A stretch of DNA of 64,000 bases, taken from NCBI GenBank assembly GCA_030998015.1, contig JARWMV010000238.1, positions 1,054,001 to 1,118,000 of the forward strand. The letters run 5' to 3'. Origin of the DNA: Ceratorhiza oryzae-sativae (Eukaryota > Basidiomycota > Agaricomycetes > Cantharellales > Ceratobasidiaceae). A model generated the notes under the pieces. It searched no databases, had not been told where the DNA came from, and was given only the letters and a program-made list of their open reading frames with translations. Positions 54,688-64,000 of the stretch are shown here, piece after piece. Made by a program: the position numbers and the translations under genes. Each line of letters begins with the position of its first letter. Within the stretch, counting starts at the first letter, position 1.

Positions 54688-55265
54688 TGTTATGACCCGC
54701 CTAGCAGACATAACCGAACAACCAAATATTGTACAGATTTATGGCATTTTTCCCGAAGTGGAACAAACCATAAACAGGATCACGTGATCTCGGCGCTTAC
54801 CTAACAATTAAGCGCCGGTGGTTACCCTGAACTCGCTCCAGCGTTTCTCTCCCATGTTACCTGGAGCGAGGAGCGAGTTGTCACGTGACCTCGGCGCTTA
54901 TTCAGCGATTAAGCGCCGGGTGCTTAAGTCCAAAAAGGTCACATGACCCTCAGACCTTGCGCGGCTCTATAAGATTCGGAGCTGCACAAACTTAAGACAA
55001 ACAATTACCTAACCCATAGTGCTGTACATAACCTACACCTACTGCGGAGTGTGCTTAGATAATACATCCGCAGCCACCGCAGCCACAGGTATATATAAGG
55101 AGGATAAAGCAAGACTGGATGCCTCAGCTTGCTTTATCTCGTCAACCACCATAGACCATAACAAACACTGTAACTAGAACGCTCAATACATACCGCATAG
55201 CACCAAACCGTAAACGCAGCCACTACTTAAGTGCTCCACAAGGGAGCCTCCAGAGGGTCACAACA
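54688..55265 (+). repeat. Young B 3' LTR (578 bp)
   Basis: TGTTATGACCCGCC ... GAGGGTCACAACA. Same length as the 5' LTR and followed by TSD tatgc. Confidence 0.9.
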
Positions 55266-55379
55266 TATGCTGCCTCACTATGACCTCACCTGGTGCCTCT
55301 ATGCCCAATCCCTCTATGTTGAGTAATGCCAAAGTTTCAGTATCAATTGGTTCAGGTATGCACAAGATAGACCAACTTA

Positions 55380-57004
55380 CACTTGCTGACAAAAGTCTTG
55401 CAGCATGTGACCTCAACTCCAATTTTTTGTAGCGTTCGCTGTACAATGAACAAACGCGGAGGTTTCAGCCTTCATTCAACTAATATATTATGTAGAGTAC
55501 CATCTAAAATATCTATGTACGAAAAACGGTGCGCTTTTGACATGCGTGAGATGAGATATGGCCATCTTTGCATGGTGGGGGGCTGCAAGACTTATGTAAG
55601 TGGCAAGCACTCCTTGAACAGATGAACAATTTTTGGCTAGTAGAATCACAAACACATGTATTAATGACAAAAGAACTTTAGTACCAAGTGTTACCACCCT
55701 TTGCATCAATCACAGCCTGTAGTCTAGATGGAATAGAATCATACAACTTCTCAATAAAGCTAAGGGGGATGCAATGCCACTCCTCCTCCAATGCCTTCCA
55801 CAACTCATCTTGGTTCCAAGGCAGAACAGCGCAAGAGCAAACCTTTCGATCCAAGAACTCCCATACATGCTCAATAATATTAAGATCAGGGCTAGAAGTC
55901 GGCCAAGGAGTGACAGAAATATGACAAGACTGGAACCATTCCTGAGAAACAAGTGAAGTATGCTTTGGGTTGTTGTCCTGCTGGAATATAATCTTGTGTG
56001 GTTTGAGCTTTTGATCCCTAAGCATCCCTAGAAATGCATCTTGAAGGATCTCAGTGTACCTGACACTGGTGAGCATTCCATTGATGCAGTAGAGGCACCC
56101 AACACCTGCAGCCGTAATCACACCCCACACCATGACACTCCCCCCACCATGCTTGACATGTTTCTTGGTATTGAGAGGGTCTAAGGCTTTGCCTGGTCTT
56201 TGCCACATGTACTGATTTCTGTCCAACCCAAAAATATTGAACTTGCTCTTGTCTGAAAAGGTGAACTGGCACCACACCATCATTGACCAAGTGATCCACT
56301 CTGTGACCCAGGCAAGATGGATACACTTGTTTCAAGTGTTGATGAAGGGAACCTTGTGTTGTATATACACATGTAAGCCCATGCCATGGAGAGCATGGCA
56401 GATCATGGTGGGATGAAGACCAGGAAAGAACTCACGCTGGAGCGCAGTGGCTGTGTAGTTCTGAGTCCGGGCAATGGAAAGTGCAGCGAAACAAATGTCA
56501 GAGGGGGTAAGTTTGTGTGGGTGCCCGGTCTTGGCCTTTGTGGAGTATATGCTGCAAAGTTTCTTGACCCTCTTGCATATCCTAGTGACTGTGGTGGGGT
56601 GGATATGAAGCTCAGTGCCAATCTTGTAAGTCGACATGCCCCAAGCAAGCATACTCATAGCAAGGGCCTGAGTTGCTGGATCAGAGTACTTGCCAGGCAT
56701 AACAGATGAACTTAGAAAAGAATTGGATGTTAATACCTTGCCTGTTGAAAGTTGCTAGGCTTAAATGCAGTTGCTATTTGCCACTTACATAAGTCTTGCA
56801 GCCCCCCACTGTGTGAAGATGGCCATATCTCATCTCACGTGCGTCAAAAGCGCACCGTTTTTCGTACATAGATAGTTTACATGGTACTCTACATAATATA
56901 TTAGTTGAATGAAGGCTGAAACCTCCGTGTTCGTTCATTGTACAGCGAACGCTACAAAAAATTGGAGTTGAGGTCACATGCTGCAAGACTTTTGTCAGCA
57001 AGTG
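55380..57004 (-). mobile_element. Tc1/mariner element with 227-bp inverted repeats
   Basis: TA at 55378-55379 and at 57005-57006. Terminal repeats 55380-55606 and 56778-57004 start CACTTGCTGACAAAAG and are nearly identical. Total 1625 bp. The inverted repeats still hold many CpG sites, unlike the copia host, so the insertion is young. Confidence 0.93.
55678..56700 (-). pseudogene. Tc1/mariner transposase with one in-frame TGA
   Basis: A single frame from ATG 56700 (MPGKYSDPATQAL) to the stop at 55678, about 340 codons, a normal Tc1 length. It is broken only by TGA at 56332-56334. N-terminal helix-turn-helix (MSTYKIGTELHIHPTTVTRIC, residues 19-39). DDE catalytic part: FSDKSKFN (first D), IIFQQDNNPKHTS (second D), SPDLNIIEHVWEFLD (third acid E, giving DD34E-like spacing). 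The TGA lies between the DNA-binding and catalytic parts and could be a decayed CGA. The enzyme would cut the element out and reinsert at TA; this copy may be inactive unless the stop is read through. Confidence 0.88.
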
Positions 57005-57867
57005 TACTTGTCAAGACAACTATGTCACCTGGCACATGCAAATGGTTGATATTCTAGTTGACTGCAGCTTATATGATTACCTCAACAGAAAACTTGAGGA
57101 TCCAGGCCCTAATAAGGCTGCTGACAGTGCAAAATGGATGTTGAATGATAGGAAAGCACTTAGCACAATATGATTATGCTGCTCCAATGCTATATCCATC
57201 CAACTCATCTGATTCAAGTCCTCAAAAGAATGCTGGAACCACCTAGATTCATTATACAAGTCTTCATCTCTACTTGGATTAATTTCCACACAAAATTGCT
57301 TCTACCACACTGTTATGCAGGATGACCAGTCACTCAAAGGACATATGTGCAATTTATGAATCACTGCAGACAAACTTACTGTGCTAGGAGAGACCTTGAC
57401 CAAGCTCAATTATGCTCTACAGGTTGTTGGATTGTTGCCCATTGCTTGGAAAACTTTTATAGGTACAATATCCTGGTGTGTAGACTGAACTAAGCCTGAT
57501 AAACATGATGAATATGCATCAGACTTACTGGCTAGACTAATGGATGAAGAACATTGCTGTCAAGGCACTATGAACAGATCCAACATTGCCCTATTTGCCA
57601 AATCAACCCCCAATTGCTCTAAATCAAACAAGTCTAATGTTGAGTGCCATAGCTGCAAGAAAAAAGGGCATGTTATAAAGGTTTATTGGGCTGAAGGGGG
57701 AGGAGCTTACAAACCTGGAGGTGGATGTAGGAAGCACAGAGGACAAGGGAACAGCAAGAGTGACAAAGCAAATGCTGCCATTGAAATGCCCTGTATGGCC
57801 CATAGCAAAACCATCCTGAAGAGCTCCTGGCTGCTAGATAGCACCACATTGTTGCATATAGTTGCAG

Positions 57868-60800
57868 GTTGAGCCAATTTTGCAAGCTATACCCCTACAG
57901 CTACTGCAGTTAACAGCATAGGTGGATATGCCAATATTATTGGCTGCAGAGAAGTTGTAGTACAACTCATAGGCCAAAAGGGCAAGCATATGATGCTGCA
58001 CCTCCATGATGTCACCCATGTACCAACTGTGCTGAACAACCTGCTCTCTGTTGGGAGAATGACAAACACCAGCATGTCACTAAATGCTAAAGCTGACTGG
58101 TTTGATATATACAGCTCAAATAACTTGCTGGTTGGAAGGGCAATCAAATGCCCCACTGGAGAAAGTGGCTGCCTCTATGTAGTTATGCTAGAGGTACAGT
58201 GCAAGAAAGAAAATGCAGCTGAAACTGCGCATATAGCACACACCTGGGACAAGTGGCATCAAGTGTTAGGGCATGCATCATTAGAGTCCATACAAGTCAT
58301 GAACAAGGAGGGAGTGGTTGAGGGGATGGAGCTGAAAGGGTCAATGCCACAGAATCACTTCTGCAAGCCATGCATCAAAGCAAAGCACAAGGTCACCCTG
58401 TTTCCAGCCAAATCTGAAACAAAGGTTGAAAAAGTTGGTGATCTTATAGCCTCAGACATCTGGGGACCTGCATCAACAGCTGCAATTGGAGGTTTCAAGT
58501 ACTATGTATCATTTACAGACATGGCTACTTGGTTCACAACATTATATTTTATGCAGGACAAGACCAAAGTCACAGACCAATATAAAGACTACAAAGCTTT
58601 TATAGCTAATCTACACAACCAGAAGCTATGCACTGTGTGACTTGATAACAGCCAAGAATACCTAGATGCACCCCTACTAGCACATATAGCCTCCCAAGGC
58701 ACTTCATACAAAACCACCACCCCTCACTTGTCAGTGCAGAACAGCATTGCTGAGCATCTGAACCAAACAATTGCTGATCAAGGGTACACAATGCAAATCA
58801 CTGCCCAACTCCCTAAGGCCCTATGGATGGAGGCCTTCCACCACACATGTTACCTAAAAAACTGCACTTATATGCATGCTCTAGATGAAAAGAAAACCCC
58901 TTACAAACTTATGTATGGCAAGAAGCCTGACATCAGCACTTTACACAAATTTGGGTTACTGTGCTGGGTTCTTGATCAGAGCAGGAAGAACACAAAGTTA
59001 GATGCAAAATCAAACAAGTGTACCTTTGTTGTTATTGATGTAGGTGGAAAAGCCTGGTGTTACTGGAGTCATGAACAGCAAACTGTTCTAGTATCACAAA
59101 ACATGAAGTTCCCACCAATGCTGTCAGATAAAGAACAAGAGGACAACAGACAACTCACCAGAGTGCCTGTTGAGGGGGAGTCAAAGCCCCTATCCAAACC
59201 CATGCAAGCTCCTGCAAAAGCCAAGCCAATGACACCAGTCAAAGAGTCAAAACCAGACATACCTAGTGTGCCAATCAAGGCTGCACCACCACCATTGCCC
59301 AAGATTGTGGAACAATCATGCCAAAATCTACCACACTTGCCATACAACAAAATTCCAAAGCATGGCAAGACAGCCAACCCTCATGCCAAATACAATGTCT
59401 TTGGACTGTATGTTAGCAATGCCTCAAAGCAAGAGGATGCAAATGCCACTTACAAGGACTATGCCCATGTTGCAAGCAAGGATGCTACATATGATGACAC
59501 ATATAGCCTTGATATCATTGCTGACATACTGTTGAAAGCTGAGTCAGTAAACAAGAACAATAAGCCAACTTACCATGAGGCAATGAAAGGTCCCAACCAA
59601 GACCTATGGTGTGAAGCAACCAAAGCCAAAGTCAATCAACTGAAAGCTGCAGGAATATTTGAGCTAGTCAACTTACCAGCTGAAAAGAAAGCAATTAAAT
59701 GTGGCTGGGTATTGAATTGAAAACACAATGCTAATGGGAATGTAGTATGACACAAGGCCTGGCTAGTAGCAAAAGGGTACTCACAAATTGAGGGATCAAT
59801 TGTAACCTTACATTTGCCCCTGTACTGTGACTAGATGCATTTCACTGCTTATGTGCAATTGCTGCAGCCTTGAACATGGACATGACACAGCTGGATGTTG
59901 TAGGAGCTTACCTGAATGGAAAGCTCAATGAAGAAATCTATATGCAGCAAATACCTGGTTTCAGTGATGGTACTAAACGTGTATTACACCTACTCAAAAC
60001 ACTCTATGGACTTAAACAGTCAGGGAGAGTATGGAACCATCAGCTGCAAAAAGCACTCTTGACACTAGGCTATATATGTTTGTTCTCCAACTCTGGTGTC
60101 TATTGTTGCCAAAAGCTTGATAAAATATTGATTTTAGCATTTCATGTTGATTGATGTCACTATATTCACCTCAAAAAGTTACTCTGCACATGTCAAGGGG
60201 GAGCTCATGACCTTATTTGACATGTGCAACTTAGGAGAACTCAATCACTTTGTTGGATTCTGAATCACTTGAGATCAATCCAAGCACACTATTACACTGT
60301 CACAAAATGCATACATCAAATCTGTTATCAAACATGCTGGTATGGAGGGTTGTAACCCCTCCAATACTCCTATGTCTTGTGCCACTGTACTAAACTGATA
60401 TACTGGCACTCCACCAGACTACCCATACTCAACTATAATAGGCACACTTATGTATGCAGCCTTAGGCACTTGACCAGACCTCACCTACCCTGTGCAGCAT
60501 CTTGCACAGTTCTCAACTTGCCACAGTCCAGAGCACATGACTGCACTGAAACACATAATACAATATGTTGCTGGGATGACTGAACAATTGATCACTTATG
60601 ATGGTTTGGCTGATGGCAGAAAGCTATTGGAGGTTGGCTACATTGACACCAACTGGGGACTTGACATACTTGACTGCTGATCTGTATCTGGCATGGCATT
60701 TATACTCACATCAGGGCTGATTGCATGGAGTTAAAAGAAACAAGTGATGGTATTGCTTTTGTCAATGGAAGCTGAGTATAGGGCTATGTCTTACAGTATA

Positions 60801-61098
60801 TGACATGCACTGTGGCTGTGCTCCTTCCTTGCTGAGCTTGGATTAGAGCACATACATGCTACCCCAGTACTTACTGACTCACATTCAGCAATCACTCTAT
60901 TGCAAGACTCACAATTCCACAGTTGATTGAAACATATTGATATTCAACACCATTTTATTTGCAAACACATTGAGAATGGCAACATTGCAACCCCTCATGT
61001 TGCAGGAATTGATGACCTCATAGACAGCTTTACTAAGCCTTTACCTGCTCTGGATTTCTCCCATTTATTTTCTGTTTTAATGAGCTTGTCTTACATTT
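57868..61098 (+). pseudogene. Copia E pol (integrase, RT, RNase H)
   Basis: After a damaged protease, the integrase zinc part is open at 57990-58640: WHQVLGHASLESIQ ... HFCKPCIKAKH (H-x4-H ... C-x2-C), then LIASDIWGPAS (first catalytic D). The next D is in LDNSQEY (58640) after a TGA, and the E is in NSIAEHLNQT (58740; open 58728-59720). RT: MTQLDVVGAYLNGKLNEEIYMQQIPG (59875-59960), LLKTLYGLKQSGRVWN, active site decayed to HVD-stop near 60150. RNase H: SMEAEYRAMS (60765) and LKHIDIQHHF (60930). Integrase before RT confirms copia order. Many TGA, TAG and frame changes. Confidence 0.88.
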
Positions 61099-61107
61099 GA
61101 GAGGGAG
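61098..61107 (+). promoter_or_regulatory. Polypurine tract of copia E
   Basis: TGAGAGGGAG immediately precedes the 3' LTR and is the expected plus-strand primer. Confidence 0.65.
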
Positions 61108-61360
61108 TGTCAAATGTATACACAATAAGACTTGCTGATTGATACCTAGCCATGGTGTGGCTGTGATGATGGCACTTACATGCTGCCCTGATCATGTACT
61201 GCTTAGCAGTTTGTACTTGGTATATTGCCTCATATCATATCTACAGTAGTATAGCTTTATGGACACTACATAGTATATATACACCTATGTACATACACTT
61301 ATACTGTACCAGAATATTCCTCTGCTCAATCTATATAGTTAACTGCACATTTATTCAACA
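61108..61360 (+). repeat. Family E 3' LTR (253 bp)
   Basis: TGTCAAATGTATACAC ... CATTTATTCAACA, followed by TSD actta. Confidence 0.9.
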
Positions 61361-61669
61361 ACTTACTCAGCAATGGGTGTCCATCAGCCATGAGCACATA
61401 AGTGCACATGGTGTCAAGCCACAAGACAGTAGACACACACAAGGCATCAAGCCAAGACAAGCCACACATCAGCAGTAGTCAGGACATTGTCCAGACCCAT
61501 CAGAGGCATTAGCCACTTGTAAAGCAAAGTCCGACAACTGCTTTCAGAGGTTGTGACATTAAGCACCAAGGTCATGTGATCTTGTTTACCACCTGTTTGC
61601 CCTGGGAGGTAATGCTACTCATAATATATTGACTCCCTTGTTTTGTTGTGACTGCTGAGTAGGTCATGG

Positions 61670-61888
61670 TTAATTAACAGCAACAAATTGGGGGGGCAGC
61701 AATCCTTGCAATCCATTTATAAACCATAACTACATGTTATTCATGATGATAATTTTGGGGAATTTTCCTAATGATGTGATGGACAAATGTCTTAGGAATG
61801 AAACACATGCCAACAATTATGTTTGGACATCTTAATACCCAGAACAAGGGGTTGTACATGGCACTATTTCTGCCACAACCTGACATGC
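61670..61888. other. Unassigned 219 bp between F LTR and A LTR
   Basis: Contains the purine tract TTGGGGGGGCAGC near 61688 but no ORF and no match within the window. Possibly the original insertion site of F, or a remnant of another element. Confidence 0.35.
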
Positions 61889-63189
61889 TGTTATGGATTA
61901 CTAACATTTTCTATTATTTTAGTCTGCTCTGCCAACCTCAAGCAATGCCTCTGTAATTTTCTTGAAATTAAATGAATTTGTATGCATCTGAATTTGTACT
62001 ATTTGTGTTCCATTAGATAGTACAAAATCTCCTCTTTCCAATGCATATTTTATTGTGAATTCATCTTAAGAACTCAGAGAGATATAGAGGTTGTGATATT
62101 TCCTCTTATCAGGAGATATTGATTACAACATTGCACTGCTTATATCTTGGCAACTGCTTATGCTGTCTAAGTGATCTTATGCTCTATCAATAGCTAATCT
62201 TTGGCAGTATCTGTTACCTGAAGATCCTTGTGATCCACCAGATCCTCATGCCAGAATGGCCTGAAGATCATTAGAATCTTACTGGACCATCAATCAAGAT
62301 CTAATGACTCCAGTGAGTCAGGACAGCCTTCCTAATTGATCCAGAAGCTTCTCTGACTCACTGCATGACTCACTGAAATGTAGCCTCTGTTCATTACATG
62401 TATATACTATGATAATATGATCTACAACCCAATAGCAGGTCTCAGATGCATCAATGCCTTCAATCCACACCCTGTCTTTACTCTCTTATCCTATACTGGG
62501 CTAGGGTGTACCCCAAGTATAGCAGTGCCCTCTTTTGATGATTGCACTGGCATGCATGTATCTATTTGGCTCTGGAATGCCCTCCTCAGGGTATAAAAGG
62601 CCTCCTCTGAGGCCCTTCCAGACCACCTTCTGTTACTCAACCCAGACTGGTTATTGGTTTCTTTTCTCTTTCTATTTCTCTTGTCTGTGTGTGATTTCTT
62701 ATATAACTAGTACTGAGGAATAAAGTACCATATTATTTATATACTGTCTGATTCATTGTATCTTATATACAGAGATATGTAAGGATACAATATTGCCTGA
62801 TTGAGCACAACATTAAGTAGCAGCTATTAGAGGAAATCTAAGTACCTGTAGCTGAGGAAGTACACACATTAGGCAGCCCACCATCTATCCAATAAGCTAT
62901 TGCTTAAGCCTAGTATTAAGATTAGTATCAGTTAGTCCAAGCAACTAGGGCTGAACTACATTTAAGATATCTAAGGGAACCTGACCATAGTAGTCTTGCT
63001 CTTTATACCTATAAATTAGTCAGTTTACACTGTGAAAGATTAAGACTACCTTGAGTGTTACTTGATTGCATTGCAACTACTTTGAGCCTTTTTACTCTAG
63101 TCTAAGAAGTATTGAGTATGATTAGAGTATACTAACATATCTACATTTGCTAAAGCTCTAGATATTCAAGTGTACCCTGACCTGTAACA
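61889..63189 (+). repeat. Family A LTR, complete (1301 bp)
   Basis: TGTTATGGATTACTAAC ... CCTGACCTGTAACA; the type copy for this family. TATA GTATAAAAGG near 62591 and AATAAA near 62719. Flanks catgc and gctgt do not match. Confidence 0.9.
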
Positions 63190-63542
63190 GCTGTGTAGGG
63201 CATGAAATTTATGGTGTCAGTGGCAACAAGTCAAGTGACTGTGTGGACACCTTAGATCACAGGGGCAGAGCCTGAAGGCAACTTGGCAATGACAACAACA
63301 AGGAAGATAAGGGTGACCACAACATGTTGCAAGGTGGTGATCAAGAAGGAGAACAAAACTTGTATAGACAAGGAGGTCAAGTTCATGAGGAGACCTTGTT
63401 GAACTTGACCTGGTTTATATACAATTTTCAAGCCACATCAAAACAAACACAACCATACTACAAGTCACATCACTAAGTGATAGAAGCTGCTGCAGAGCTG
63501 CAGAATTTCAAATTAAAGTTTAAATACATCTTGGTAAGCAGT
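63190..63542. other. Unassigned segment right of the A LTR
   Basis: About 350 bp, purine-rich (repeated AAGGA/GGTGA), without a convincing ORF or RNA gene. No repeat of it in this window. Confidence 0.35.
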
Positions 63543-63712
63543 CTGGAACATTCTGTGAGTCACATGATACAGTTGTCCCACAAAAGGAAGCTGTATTTTG
63601 AAAATGTTCTTAAAAAATGTAATAATTCAAGAAAATATTATGTGATGAATACATGCATGTCAGGTTGTGACATATGGGACAATTATATCATGTGACTCAT
63701 AGAACATTCCAG
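63543..63712. mobile_element. 170-bp foldback/MITE-like element
   Basis: 38-bp terminal inverted repeats: 63543-63580 (CTGGAACATTCTGTGAGTCA) and 63675-63712, which as reverse complement reads CTGGAATGTTCTATGAGTCA. About six mismatches, mostly transitions. No ORF. Flanking duplication not evident. Confidence 0.7.
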
Positions 63713-63780
63713 ATTTCAAAACCTCTAAGGCAGTTGTTTGACTTTGCTGTACAAGTGGCTCATGCCCTTACTGTGTCTGG
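63713..63780 (+). repeat. D-LTR-like fragment
   Basis: AACCTCTAAGGCAGTTG ... TTTGCTGTACAAGTGGC resembles the first 70 bp of the D LTR (27755-27820). It ends at an F LTR. Confidence 0.55.
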
Positions 63781-64000
63781 TGTCATGACCTACTCAGCAG
63801 TCATAATGAAACTAGGGAGTCAATCTACTATGAGTAGCATTACCTCCCAAGGTGAGCAGGTGGTAAACAAGATCATGTGACCTGGGTGTTTAGCTGAGCA
63901 CTTACTAAGTTGCTCCTCTTAAATCTCTCCTTTGTAATGAGGAGCAAGGAGCAAGTTGTCACATGACCTCAGCACTTATCTTGGTGCTTACCAAGTTGCT
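63781..64000 (+). repeat. Family F LTR, 5' part (cut by window edge)
   Basis: TGTCATGACCTACTCAGC, as at 26611. It reaches into the 86-bp unit (from about 63881) at the window end. Confidence 0.8.

Larger units (their letters stand above)
45070..55265 (+). mobile_element. Young family B LTR retrotransposon with Rep cargo (10196 bp)
   Basis: 578-bp LTRs at 45070-45647 and 54688-55265 with TSD tatgc (45065-45069, 55266-55270), so it entered by integrase-type insertion into copia E. Order: LTR, gag, pol (protease, RT, RNase H, integrase, chromodomain), ORF3, antisense spliced gene, spacer, Rep, tRNA-like segment, polypurine tract, LTR. The element is rich in CpG, unlike its surroundings, so it is recent. 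gag and pol nevertheless carry stops and frame changes. Confidence 0.92.
55280..57867 (+). pseudogene. Copia E gag, split by a Tc1 element
   Basis: ATG at 55280 (MTSPGASMPNPS). Coding 55280-55379, then after the Tc1 element (55380-57004) from 57007: CQDNYVTWHMQMVDILVDCSL, a copia Gag N-domain. It continues with stops to the zinc knuckle ECHSCKKKGHVIKVYW (57640-57690), where the last cysteine has become tyrosine. The protease start SWLLDSTTLLHI lies at about 57828 with the catalytic DSG damaged. Gag forms the particle. Excising the Tc1 element with one TA restores the frame. Confidence 0.8.
44742..61360 (+). mobile_element. Family E Ty1/copia retrotransposon with nested B and Tc1 elements
   Basis: 253-bp LTRs at both ends, TSD actta, and after removal of the young B element (45070-55265) and the Tc1 element (55380-57004) an element of about 4.8 kb with gag and pol in sense order. 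Coding parts contain many stops; LTRs show CpG-type differences. This is the host in which the two youngest elements of the window lie. Confidence 0.9.
44247..61558 (-). repeat. Family D LTR, reverse orientation, split by copia E
   Basis: The pieces 44247-44741 and 61366-61558 together equal about 688 bp, the length of the solo D LTR at 27749-28439. TSD ttaag flanks it. Copia E entered with TSD actta (44737-44741 and 61361-61365). Confidence 0.85.
43824..61669 (-). repeat. Family F 5' LTR, split by nested insertions
   Basis: The LTR pieces are 43824-44246 and 61559 to about 61669. Plus-strand start TGTTGAGACACC is the reverse complement of the LTR end. It was entered by a D LTR with TSD ttaag (44242-44246 and 61559-61563). 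The outer end near 61669 is decayed (AACCATGACC in place of TGTCATGACC, read minus). Confidence 0.75.

Noticed and set aside
1..64000. Ordinary host genes
   Set aside because: No multi-exon gene or recognisable host domain was seen outside the mobile elements; the few unassigned stretches are under about 550 bp.

Overview
This window looks like a silenced, transposon-packed block of a filamentous fungal genome, probably an Agaricomycete or other Dikarya. That placement is an inference from fungal-type introns of about 50 bp with CTNAC branch points, chromodomain Ty3/gypsy elements, Ty1/copia, Tad-like LINE, hAT and Tc1/mariner elements, and loss of CpG as in methylated DNA. I found no conventional host gene. 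Almost every base belongs to a nest of mobile elements, and most copies are CpG-poor and full of stops. I use working letters for families: A (solo LTRs of about 1.3 kb), G (gypsy, LTR of about 380-430 bp), H (gypsy, 192-bp LTR), B (gypsy with cargo, 578-bp LTR), F (gypsy related to B), D (solo LTRs of about 690 bp) and E (copia, 253-bp LTR).

Layout. 1-877 is the end of an A LTR. 878-20405 is a tangle of five broken G copies on both strands, with a Tad-like LINE fragment and many G LTRs. 20406-25901 is an H element with an A LTR inside. 25902-40627 is an old, heavily invaded B element. 40628-44246 is the 3'-truncated minus-strand F element, whose 5' LTR is split and resumes at 61559. That LTR was entered by a D LTR (TSD ttaag), the D LTR by copia E (TSD actta), and E by both a young B element (45070-55265, TSD tatgc) and a Tc1/mariner element (55380-57004, TA). 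61670-64000 holds another A LTR, a 170-bp foldback element and the start of an F LTR.

The main discovery is family B. It is a chromodomain Ty3/gypsy LTR retrotransposon of 10196 bp that carries, between pol and the 3' LTR, a cargo module of about 3.6 kb. The module holds a 272-residue ORF of unknown function on the sense strand and a spliced, cysteine-rich/lysine-tailed gene on the opposite strand. It also holds a bidirectional spacer with CACGTG repeats and a hairpin, an open gene for a geminivirus/genomovirus-type Rep (HUH endonuclease plus SF3 helicase, the CRESS-DNA virus replication initiator), and a tRNA-like A-box/B-box segment just before the polypurine tract. The old B copy has the same cargo in the same order and orientation, so this is a lineage of composite elements and not one chance insertion.

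In the young B copy gag and pol are broken by in-frame TGA codons and frame changes, one of them at the reverse-transcriptase active site, while the cargo genes remain open. About a dozen differences between its two LTRs are all CpG-type transitions. The same arginine codon is CGA in young B, TGA in F and CAA in old B. Cytosine methylation and deamination is therefore the likely main mutational force here.
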